Assembly (NCBI GenBank): GCA_946401765.1
Contig: CAMIVJ010000035.1
Span: 1 to 13,252 of the forward strand
Length of the DNA: 13,252 nt
Reading direction: 5' to 3'
DNA from: an uncultured bacterium
GTDB taxonomy: Bacteria > Verrucomicrobiota > Kiritimatiellia > RFP12 > UBA1067
The translations under genes were made by a program, and so were the position numbers. The notes under the pieces were generated by a model. That model searched no databases. It was not told where the DNA came from and saw only the letters and a program-made list of their open reading frames with translations. Positions 1-6,387 of the stretch are shown here, one piece after another; the first letter of the stretch is position 1; the number at the start of each line of letters is the position of its first letter.

Positions 1-2
1 CG

Positions 3-1859
3 AAGGGGCACGATGTTCCAGACTCGCTCTGGGGGATATTCTTCGAGGACATCAACTGGGCGGCCGACGGAGGGCTTAATCCCGAGCTTCTGGCGAACGC
101 GGGCTTCGACTGGGGCCAGGCCGACCACCAGCTCTGGAATGTGAGGGAAGACGGCTGGACGGCCGACTACCGCGACGGCGGCATGGCTCGCCTGTCGTTC
201 CAGATGGGCGCGCCAGTGCACCCGAACACGGCCAAGCATCTGCGCATCGAGAGCTTCGGCAAGGGGCTTGCTGGCGTGCGGAACACTGGGCTTGACGGCT
301 TCAGGCTCAGGAATGGCGAACCCTACCGCCTCGTCTTCGACTGGCGCGAAGTTGCGATGAAGGGCGTCGACTACGAGCTCGGAGCGTGGACGCGCGTGAC
401 GCGTGATTTCGTCTATGACTTCGACGTGAAGGACATCGTCTCGACGCCGGCGTTCCGTGTGGAGGTAGCTGAAGGGCATCTTTCGATTCTCGTCTCGGGC
501 CGGCGCGCGGTGGAATTCGACAACGTGTCGCTCCAGCCTACGGGTCCGAACCTCGTGCGCGCTGGGCTGCGCAAGGATCTCGTGGACAGGCTGGCTGCTC
601 TCCGCCCGGCGTTCATGCGCTTCCCCGGCGGGTGCATCGTCGAGGAGGGCGACTTCCAGCACTGGTACGACTGGCGGCGCACGGTGGGTCCGAAGGAGCG
701 GCGCACCTGCATCTGGAACCGCTGGGGCAATGGCGCGGCGCCATACTGGGAGACCTTCGGCGTGGGCTACTACGAATACTTCCGTCTCTGCGAGGAGATC
801 GGCGCTGAGCCACTGCCGATCTGCCTCGCCGGCCTCACCTGCCAGTTCCAGAAGCCGGTGCAGTTCGCGGCCGTCGAGGACATGGACTACTTCGCCCAGG
901 TGATGCTCGACCTGGTGGAATTCGCCAATGGCGACGTAACGACCACCTGGGGCAAGGTGCGCGCCGACATGGGCCACCCCAAGCCGTTCAACCTAAAGAT
1001 GATGGGCATCGGCAACGAGAACTGGGGTCCGGAGTTCTGGGAGCGAGTGGAGCCGATCTGCAGGATCGTGCGGGCCAGGCACCCCGAGATAAAGATCATC
1101 GGCAGCGTGGGCGCGGCACCGGCCGGCGAGACGTTCAAGTACGGATGGTCGCGCGCCACGAAGGAGCTAAACGACCTTATGGACGAGCACTACTACCAGT
1201 CGCCTGAGTGGTTCCTCGCCGGCGCGACGCGCTACGACTCGTACGACCGCGTGACGAAGCCGCTCGTCTATGCGGGCGAATATGCCTGCCACCACCGCGT
1301 TGGCAGAGACAAGCCCAACACGTTCTGGAGCGCGCTCTGCGAGGCGGCGATGATGACCGGCTTCGAGCGCAATTCGGACGTCGTGCGCATGGCGAGCTAT
1401 GCGCCGCTCTTTGCGCGCGAAGGCCATGCGCAGTGGACGCCGAATCTCATCTGGTTCGACGGCGAGAAGAGCTACGGCACGCCCAACTACTACGTGCAGC
1501 AGCTCTTTTCCTGCAACCGCCCCACGCGGCATCTGCCATCGCGCGTGGAAGGGCCTGAGAAGCCGGGCGACTTCTTCACCGTCGTCGGTTTCGACGCGCC
1601 GCGCGGCGAATACATCGTGAAGTGCGTGAACGTCGCCGAGGCGCCGCGCGCCTGCATAGTCGACTTCGGTTCGCCGCTTGCCGCAGGCACGGCGAAGGTG
1701 CTAACACTCACCGGCGACAAGCTCGCCGTCAACGACCTATCCTCTCCCGAGCGGTGCGCGCCGAAGGAGACGACGCTCGCATTCCCGGCCGGCAACAGGC
1801 TTTCGTTCGAGCTGCCGCCGCTCTCGCTAACGGTCCTGCGCGTACCTGCCGGCCGCTAG
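3..1859 (+). CDS. GH51 alpha-L-arabinofuranosidase, 5'-truncated by window edge
   Basis: This is expected to release terminal alpha-L-arabinofuranosyl residues from arabinan or arabinoxylan side chains by a retaining mechanism. The reading frame is open from base 3. Its first residues (LWGIFFEDINWAADGGL) match the start of mature GH51 enzymes, so only a signal peptide and a few residues should be missing. An internal GTG at 141 is therefore not the start. An N-terminal beta-sandwich-like region ends at FDNVSLQP (about 522-545), then the (beta/alpha)8 barrel begins with FMRFPGGC (about 612-635). The family acid/base Glu is in GIGNENWG (codon 1017-1019) and the nucleophile Glu in YAGEYA (codon 1278-1280). 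The C-terminal part is the usual beta-sandwich, ending at TAG. The next gene starts 48 bases downstream on the same strand, with no terminator seen between. Family assignment is firm; substrate within GH51 is inferred. Confidence 0.92.
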   Translation, partial: KGHDVPDSLWGIFFEDINWAADGGLNPELLANAGFDWGQADHQLWNVREDGWTADYRDGGMARLSFQMGAPVHPNTAKHLRIESFGKGLAGVRNTGLDGFRLRNGEPYRLVFDWREVAMKGVDYELGAWTRVTRDFVYDFDVKDIVSTPAFRVEVAEGHLSILVSGRRAVEFDNVSLQPTGPNLVRAGLRKDLVDRLAALRPAFMRFPGGCIVEEGDFQHWYDWRRTVGPKERRTCIWNRWGNGAAPYWETFGVGYYEYFRLCEEIGAEPLPICLAGLTCQFQKPVQFAAVEDMDYFAQVMLDLVEFANGDVTTTWGKVRADMGHPKPFNLKMMGIGNENWGPEFWERVEPICRIVRARHPEIKIIGSVGAAPAGETFKYGWSRATKELNDLMDEHYYQSPEWFLAGATRYDSYDRVTKPLVYAGEYACHHRVGRDKPNTFWSALCEAAMMTGFERNSDVVRMASYAPLFAREGHAQWTPNLIWFDGEKSYGTPNYYVQQLFSCNRPTRHLPSRVEGPEKPGDFFTVVGFDAPRGEYIVKCVNVAEAPRACIVDFGSPLAAGTAKVLTLTGDKLAVNDLSSPERCAPKETTLAFPAGNRLSFELPPLSLTVLRVPAGR

Positions 1860-1907
1860 CGCGCTCTGCGGGAAAATGGTTTAGGCGTAAATGGTGCAGC
1901 CATTCGC

Positions 1908-4184
1908 ATGAAACGGATAAAAACTTTGCTCGCCGTCGCCATGGCGATTGCGGTCGTGTATGGCCTTGCCGCGGAAATGACCTCCGCAGAGGCTGCGAAG
2001 CCGCTTCGCGTCGGCGTGTTCGTGGATGTGGGCGCGCGTGGATCTATATTCGTCTTCTCACAGCTGGCGACGCTTTCGCCCGACTGCACTGCTGTGTATC
2101 TAGACGGCGCGGCAGTGCGTGCCGGTGGGCTATCGGGTGTGGACGTGCTCCTAATGTCCGGCGGCTCAAGCGTGGACATCTCCGCTTCGCTCGGCGAGGA
2201 CGGCCGCGCGGCTCTTGAGCGCTACATCCGAGAAGGCGGCGCATATCTTGGCTCGTGCGCCGGCGCTCTTCTGATGATGGAGACGGAAAAGTACAAGGGC
2301 CTCGGCATAGTTCCGTTCCGCCGCGTGGAGGCTCCTCCGCGCGGCGGCGCGACTATGCGCACCGTGTGGGCGAAATGTGCGAATGAGATGGCCGGCATCA
2401 CGCCCGGCTATCACACCACCACCTACCACCGCGGACCAGTGATGACGCCGTGCGAAGGCCATCCACGCCTCGGAGACTTCACCGTGATGGCCCGCTTCGG
2501 CGGCAACGTGCTCACCACCAAGATTGATCCGGACTGTCCGTCGATGGGAGGATACGCCTCCTGCGTGGCCGGCACCTATGGGCGAGGACGCGTATGGGTG
2601 TTCTCCGACCATCCAGAGGCGAATCTGAGCAACATGTATCTTGTCGTCGGAGGCATCCGGTATCTTACGGGACGCAAGATCGTCTTCAAGCGGCGCGCCA
2701 GACGACAGGGACAGCTTTCCGTAGGATGGTACTCTCCTGCGTCCCCTGGCGTGGAGGGCGCGGCGTTCGCAATGGAACTTCTGAAAGACGATGTGCTGGA
2801 CGTGCAGAAGACCGACGTGGCCTCGCCGTTCGCAATGGACGCCGTGGTGGTGTGCGACTCGCCCGACGCGGCTCGGCTCAAGAATCTCGCAAAGCCTGAA
2901 AGCCTGCGCGCAGCCGAGCGTTATCTCGCTGCAGGCGGACATGTGGTGGCATGGGGACGCGGAGCAGACGTGCTGTCGTCTCTTGGCGGGAAGTCAGGAT
3001 TTCATCGCGTGGAAGGACCATCCGCCGCGCACGATGCGCTGCGCGCGCTTCACGCGCTTCCGCTTCCACAGCCGTCCACTCCAGCCGCCGCGCTTCCGCG
3101 CCGGCCAGGCGCCGTGCGCACCGGCTTTCTGCTTGGCAATGGATCCAACGGCGCGTGCCTATTCCGGCTGCTGCGCCTCGTCGCCGAGTCTCCCGACTAC
3201 GACGTGAAGTTCCTGCTAGGCGGCGACGTCGCCGCAGGCGCGCTGAAGGATATTGATCTGCTGATCGTTCCTGGAGGGTGGTCGCAGGACCAATTCAAGG
3301 AGCTTGGCGCGGCCGGGCGCACCAACGTCGTCTCGTGGATCCGCGGCGGCGGCGCGTACTACGGTACCTGCGCGGGCGCATACCTTGTGGGACAGTCGAA
3401 GGGGAAGATCGAATACATGGGCGTCATCCCATATCGCCCGCAGACGTGTCCATACCGCGGCAATACCACCGACATGCGTTGCGCATTCACCGCGCGCGGA
3501 CAGGAGCTTCTCGGCCTCGACGATAAGACGTTCTCCACGCTCTACTGGGGCGGTCCAGTGATGGAGCCAGCGCCTGAGACGGCACTGCCTGATTCTGATC
3601 TGCAGACGCTCGCCGTGTACGACTGCCAGAACGTGTACTCGTTCTCCACGAACACCTTGCCCGCGATGGCCGGACGCGCGGCGGCGATCGGCGGCCGCCT
3701 CGGGAAGGGTCGCCTCGTTGCCATGGCGCCGCATCCAGAATACCAGCCGCGTTCGCGCTTCGTCGTTCGCGCGGTGATGCGGTATCTCACTGGGAAGGAC
3801 ATAACCGTGAGACCGTTCACGCATGCGCGCGGCAACATTGCGGTGGGATTCTGGTGCGGCAGCTTCGCGAGGCGAGAGACAGGCGATCTAGCGGTGGCGC
3901 TCATGGGAATGCCCCACATCGACTTGAAGGATGTTTCTGCCTCGGCGATGTACGACGGAGTGCTGGACCATCTTGACGTCGTGGTGCTGCCGTCTCCCGG
4001 AAAGTCCTCGTGCGCGGCTCTCGCGCCGTTCGCTTCGCGCGGCGTGATGGTCTACGCCTGCGCGCGCACAAAGGCGGCGCGTGCCGCGCTACGCGTGCTG
4101 CCCGCCGAAAGAGTGAAGGTGTTCGCCGACGAGAAGGAGCTAGCCGCCGCAATCGGCAACCTTCCACGTGTCTGCGCCCACTAA
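1908..4184 (+). CDS. Exported tandem BPL_N / class I amidotransferase-like protein
   Basis: 758 residues with a signal peptide (MKRIK, hydrophobic core, about 1-30). The rest is an internal duplication of about 372 residues. Half one (31-395) has the nucleophile-elbow Cys117 in GSCAGA, a HRGPVM motif near 174-179 and His235-Pro-Glu237. Half two (403-758) has Cys488 in GTCAGA, WGGPVM near 547-552 and His609-Pro-Glu611. These spacings fit the Cys-His-Glu triad of class I glutamine amidotransferase-like folds, specifically the BPL_N family (biotin-protein-ligase N-terminal-like). Each amidotransferase domain is followed by a second small alpha/beta segment (about 270-375 and 643-755), beginning LSVGWY in one and IAVGFW in the other, so the layout is A-B-A'-B'. 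The halves are clearly diverged, so the duplication is old. Both sites look intact. The reaction and substrate are unknown to me; no biotin-ligase catalytic domain is present. ATG 1908 is chosen because it gives the signal peptide, although no clear Shine-Dalgarno sequence precedes it. Confidence 0.85.
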   Translation: MKRIKTLLAVAMAIAVVYGLAAEMTSAEAAKPLRVGVFVDVGARGSIFVFSQLATLSPDCTAVYLDGAAVRAGGLSGVDVLLMSGGSSVDISASLGEDGRAALERYIREGGAYLGSCAGALLMMETEKYKGLGIVPFRRVEAPPRGGATMRTVWAKCANEMAGITPGYHTTTYHRGPVMTPCEGHPRLGDFTVMARFGGNVLTTKIDPDCPSMGGYASCVAGTYGRGRVWVFSDHPEANLSNMYLVVGGIRYLTGRKIVFKRRARRQGQLSVGWYSPASPGVEGAAFAMELLKDDVLDVQKTDVASPFAMDAVVVCDSPDAARLKNLAKPESLRAAERYLAAGGHVVAWGRGADVLSSLGGKSGFHRVEGPSAAHDALRALHALPLPQPSTPAAALPRRPGAVRTGFLLGNGSNGACLFRLLRLVAESPDYDVKFLLGGDVAAGALKDIDLLIVPGGWSQDQFKELGAAGRTNVVSWIRGGGAYYGTCAGAYLVGQSKGKIEYMGVIPYRPQTCPYRGNTTDMRCAFTARGQELLGLDDKTFSTLYWGGPVMEPAPETALPDSDLQTLAVYDCQNVYSFSTNTLPAMAGRAAAIGGRLGKGRLVAMAPHPEYQPRSRFVVRAVMRYLTGKDITVRPFTHARGNIAVGFWCGSFARRETGDLAVALMGMPHIDLKDVSASAMYDGVLDHLDVVVLPSPGKSSCAALAPFASRGVMVYACARTKAARAALRVLPAERVKVFADEKELAAAIGNLPRVCAH

Positions 4185-4199
4185 AAACCTAACCCCCTA

Positions 4200-4248
4200 A
4201 CCACGAATCACGAACCACGAACCACGAGCCACGAACCACGAACCACGA
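4200..4248. repeat. Seven tandem copies of a 7-bp unit (ACCACGA)
   Basis: Seven contiguous heptamers. Units 1, 3, 4, 6 and 7 are ACCACGA, unit 2 is ATCACGA and unit 5 is GCCACGA. The array starts 16 bases after the stop of the amidotransferase-like gene. There is no spacer between units, so it is a simple tandem repeat and not a CRISPR. It may be a slippage-prone or intergenic repeat. No function can be read from it. Confidence 0.9.
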
Positions 4249-4256
4249 AATGTGAC

Positions 4257-4294
4257 GGGTGGGGGCGCGCGGAGGGCGCGCGCGGCGCGCGCGG
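4257..4294. repeat. GC-only alternating tract (potential Z-DNA or self-pairing)
   Basis: An almost pure G/C stretch containing GCGCGC at 4265-4270 and two adjacent GCGCGCGCG 9-mers at 4276-4284 and 4285-4293. The alternating purine-pyrimidine pattern could adopt Z-DNA or fold on itself. No T-run follows directly, so it is not called a terminator. It contrasts sharply with the AT-rich DNA that starts about 25 bases later. Confidence 0.6.
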
Positions 4295-4351
4295 ATTGCG
4301 GCATCCTGGAAGCTGATGAATAGAGAGTTTTTCTGTTAAGGCGATAAATGA

Positions 4352-4389
4352 CGAGAATTCTGATATTCTCGCCATTTTTATTTATTTTT
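4352..4389 (+). terminator. Candidate intrinsic terminator upstream of the mraZ promoter
   Basis: A perfect 7-bp stem, CGAGAAT (4352-4358) with ATTCTCG (4365-4371), has a 6-base loop. It is followed by a T-rich tail from about 4375 to 4389. The stem is not GC-rich, so termination may be modest. Its position, about 170 bases after the amidotransferase-like gene and 55 bases before the mraZ -35 box, would insulate the dcw operon from upstream transcription. Confidence 0.55.
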
Positions 4390-4443
4390 GCCAACTGAAT
4401 GAAAAGGGAGTGAAAATTTTTTGCATTTTTTTGTCAATTCGGC

Positions 4444-4472
4444 TTGACTTGTGGTGGGGGAAAGTGTACGAT
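4444..4472 (+). promoter_or_regulatory. Sigma-70-type promoter of the mraZ-murE operon
   Basis: The -35 box is TTGACT (4444-4449) and the -10 box TACGAT (4467-4472), with an optimal 17-base spacer. A/T-rich runs at about 4375-4435 lie immediately upstream and could act as an UP element. The predicted transcription start is near 4479-4480, just before the ATG at 4484. Confidence 0.7.
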
Positions 4473-4480
4473 GGTGTCCA
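4451..4480 (+). promoter_or_regulatory. Candidate MraZ operator: three 10-bp-phased GTG boxes
   Basis: Three consecutive decamers carry RGTGK at the same offset: GTGGTGGGGG, AAAGTGTACG and ATGGTGTCCA, with GTG at 4454, 4464 and 4474. Known MraZ operators are direct repeats with a 10-bp period (TGGG-type boxes in Escherichia coli, AAAGTGKNNN in mycoplasmas); the middle box fits the latter form. The boxes cover the spacer, the -10 element and the start point, so MraZ binding should repress its own operon. The architecture is seen in the sequence; binding is inferred. Confidence 0.6.
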
Positions 4481-4483
4481 CAG

Positions 4484-4972
4484 ATGTCCGAACTAGGCCA
4501 ACAGAGTCTCGATAAGAGGAACGAAGCACCCATCGCTTTGATGGGGCGCTATGTTCGTCCTTTCGACCAGAAGAAGCGCTTGACGATTCCTAGCGTTTGG
4601 CGTGACGCTCTGGGCCCTGACAGCGTGTATGTGTTGCCTGATCCGAAGAACCGGAGTCTTCAGCTGCTCCCGAAAGGGATGCTGGAGTCGCGATTGGCGG
4701 AGCTGCAAAAGCAGCCGATCTCCGATGCCAAGATCAACGCGATGCTAGACGCGATAGGGGCGGCTTCTGAACTGGTGGAGTTCGACGTCCAGGGGCGCAT
4801 ACGCATTAAGGACGAACTTCTTGCGTATGCGCACCTGGACGTGAAGGGATCCGTGGAGTTCAGGGGTTCGGTGCGAATGGTCACGATCTGGCCGGCCGCG
4901 GAGAAGTCCGAAGACGACATGGAGACACGGGTGGAGAGAATGGGCGACGCGATGGCGGCCCTGGGGCTGTAG
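4484..4972 (+). CDS. mraZ: MraZ, transcriptional regulator of the dcw cluster
   Basis: MraZ is a ring-forming DNA-binding protein with two SpoVT-AbrB-like repeats that controls the dcw operon it heads. The first repeat has DQKKRLTIP (family form DxKGRLxIP) and the second has FDVQGRIRI, about 80 residues later. Start choice is uncertain. ATG 4484 gives 162 residues, with about 19 residues before the family's usual beginning. ATG 4541 (MGRYVRPFD) gives 143 residues, the normal family length and alignment start. Neither has a well-placed Shine-Dalgarno sequence. The promoter's predicted start is only about 4-5 bases before ATG 4484, so that start would mean nearly leaderless translation. A GTG at 4451 lies inside the promoter and is excluded. 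The stop TAG overlaps the ribosome-binding site of rsmH. As first gene of the operon with phased boxes over its promoter, it is probably autoregulated. Confidence 0.93.
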   Translation: MSELGQQSLDKRNEAPIALMGRYVRPFDQKKRLTIPSVWRDALGPDSVYVLPDPKNRSLQLLPKGMLESRLAELQKQPISDAKINAMLDAIGAASELVEFDVQGRIRIKDELLAYAHLDVKGSVEFRGSVRMVTIWPAAEKSEDDMETRVERMGDAMAALGL

Positions 4973-4983
4973 GGAGGACGAGA

Positions 4984-5904
4984 ATGCACATTCCTGTTCT
5001 TCTGAATGCAACGGTGGATGCTCTCGCGGTGAAGCCCGGAGGCGTGTACATCGACGGGACGCTGGGGCGGGCCGGCCACGCGCGGGAGATCCTCGCGCGC
5101 GCGGGAGCCGGCTCGACCCTGGTGGGAATAGACCGCGACGAGCAGGCGCTCGAGGAGAGCGCTGAGGTGCTGAAGGCGTTTCCCGAGGCTAGGATCGAGA
5201 CGGTGCATGGGCGGCATGGTGACATGGCTGAGATAGCGAGGGAGAAGGGGATAGGTGAGGTAGATGGGATTCTGCTTGATCTGGGCGTTTCGAGTCCTCA
5301 GCTGGATGAGCCCGAGCGCGGGTTCAGCTTCCAGGGAGATGGACCTCTGGACATGCGGATGGACAGGTCGCGCGGGCTGACGGCGGCCGACATCCTGGCG
5401 ACGGGCGACGAGGCCTCGCTTGCGGAGATGTTCCGCACGCTTGGCGAGGAGCCCCAGGCGCGGCGCGTGGCGCGCGCGATCGTGCGGGCTCGGGCGGAGC
5501 GTACGATCGCCACCACGGCGCAGCTCGCCGAACTGGTGGAGCGGACAATTGGGCGCCATGGGGCGCACCATCCCGCCACGCGCGTCTTCCAGGCGCTGCG
5601 CATGGCGGTGAACGACGAGCTTGGCGAACTGGAGCGCGCGCTTGACGGGGCTCTGCCTCTTCTGCGCGCCGGCGGAAGGATAGCGGTGATATCCTTTGAA
5701 AGCATCACCGACCGCGTGGTGAAGCGTTTCTTCGCGGACCACGCCGGGAAGACGGTTTCGCTTCAGCAGGGCGGCACGAGATGGGAGGGAAGACTCCCGC
5801 GCGTGCGCCTGGTGACGCGGCACGCCGTGAAGGCGGACGAAGAGGAGCGGGGTATGAATCCGCGCGCGCGCAGTGCCAGGCTGCGCGCCGCAGAAAGGGT
5901 GTGA
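4984..5904 (+). CDS. rsmH: RsmH (MraW), 16S rRNA m4C1402 N4-methyltransferase
   Basis: Cytosolic SAM-dependent enzyme that methylates N4 of C1402 (E. coli numbering) in the 16S rRNA decoding centre. At 306 residues it has the family's length. Visible motifs in order: HIPVLL at the N-terminus, the SAM loop DGTLGRAGH (about 20-28), GIDRDEQAL, the catalytic-region DLGVSSPQLD, GFSFQGDGPLDMRMD, HPATRVFQALRMAVN and ISFESITDRVVKRFF. Two positions differ from the common forms: GRAGH in place of GRGGH, and ISFES in place of ISFHS. Both may be lineage variants. The start is fixed by GGGAGG six bases before ATG 4984; this ribosome-binding site overlaps the mraZ stop, so the two genes are co-transcribed and probably coupled. 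Its stop TGA lies two bases before the next ATG. Confidence 0.96.
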   Translation: MHIPVLLNATVDALAVKPGGVYIDGTLGRAGHAREILARAGAGSTLVGIDRDEQALEESAEVLKAFPEARIETVHGRHGDMAEIAREKGIGEVDGILLDLGVSSPQLDEPERGFSFQGDGPLDMRMDRSRGLTAADILATGDEASLAEMFRTLGEEPQARRVARAIVRARAERTIATTAQLAELVERTIGRHGAHHPATRVFQALRMAVNDELGELERALDGALPLLRAGGRIAVISFESITDRVVKRFFADHAGKTVSLQQGGTRWEGRLPRVRLVTRHAVKADEEERGMNPRARSARLRAAERV

Positions 5905-5906
5905 GC

Positions 5907-6362
5907 ATGAGAAGAAACAGAAAGATCAAGAGGCACGCTACGTGGACGACGGGCTCGATGGCCGTCGCAACGCTCATTGTCTGCATGCTGCTGATGATGC
6001 TGGTGTACTGGCTCTTCGATTCTCGCTGCTCGGCGATCCAGCGCGAGATCGGAAAGGCCGAGAAGGTGCTGGCCGCGCTCGAGGCGGACTGTGTGCGCGA
6101 GACGGCGCGCTGGGACGAGATGAAGACTCCCGAGAAGCTGGCGGAGTGCCTCACCCGCTTTGGCCTTGAGATGAAGACCCAGCGCCAGGACCAGATTGTG
6201 CGCATGAACCGCGACGGCCGCCCAGCGCCCAACCAGATTGCAGTGACTCGAGCGCGCATGCGCGCACGCGGCGTGGAGAACATGGCCTCCTACAAGACGA
6301 CAGGCGCACGCGCAGCGTCGTCGCAGCGTACAGTCGCAAAGCCGCGAGGCACACGTCGTTGA
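5907..6362 (+). CDS. ftsL: FtsL-like bitopic division protein
   Basis: FtsL is a small divisome protein that with FtsB and FtsQ activates the septal synthase FtsWI. Sequence identity in this family is low, so the call rests on architecture and position. The 151-residue protein has a very basic cytosolic tail (MRRNRKIKRH), one membrane segment at about 17-37, a helical, charged stretch at about 41-75 that could form a coiled coil, and a basic C-terminal tail. That layout and its place between rsmH and ftsI are typical of FtsL. The start is ATG 5907 with AAAGGG seven bases upstream. The frame stays open upstream to 5781, but that part is a shadow of rsmH. The C-terminal tail (about 110-151), rich in Ala, Arg and Thr, is longer than needed for FtsL and looks low in complexity. 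Confidence 0.75.
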   Translation: MRRNRKIKRHATWTTGSMAVATLIVCMLLMMLVYWLFDSRCSAIQREIGKAEKVLAALEADCVRETARWDEMKTPEKLAECLTRFGLEMKTQRQDQIVRMNRDGRPAPNQIAVTRARMRARGVENMASYKTTGARAASSQRTVAKPRGTRR

Positions 6363-6387
6363 CGGCGTCGGCCAGAAGGGGGCAGAC

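Noticed and set aside
141..1859. GTG at 141 as the start of the arabinofuranosidase
   Set aside because: The frame continues upstream to the window edge and encodes the conserved GH51 N-terminus there, so the gene begins outside the window.
1860..1907. Promoter directly upstream of the amidotransferase-like gene
   Set aside because: A weak TAAATG at 1888 has no matching -35 box at the proper distance; read-through from the GH51 gene is as likely.
1891..1911. Six-codon upstream reading frame (ATG to TGA) overlapping the start of the amidotransferase-like gene
   Set aside because: It ends in an ATGA overlap but has no ribosome-binding site and could easily occur by chance; conservation would be needed to support it.
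4200..4248. Heptamer array as a CRISPR
   Set aside because: Units are 7 bases with no unique spacers and no cas genes nearby.
4197..4394. Minus-strand 65-codon open frame in the intergenic region
   Set aside because: It is made by the heptamer array and GC tract (giving repeated Trp-Phe-Val-type peptides) and crosses the candidate terminator, so it is not a credible gene.
4660..5823. Minus-strand open frame of 387 codons opposite mraZ and rsmH
   Set aside because: Antisense shadow of two clearly conserved genes; no domain or ribosome-binding site supports it.
5781..5906. Longer start for ftsL
   Set aside because: The extra 42 residues overlap the conserved end of rsmH in another frame. ATG 5907 has a good ribosome-binding site and gives the expected short basic N-terminus.
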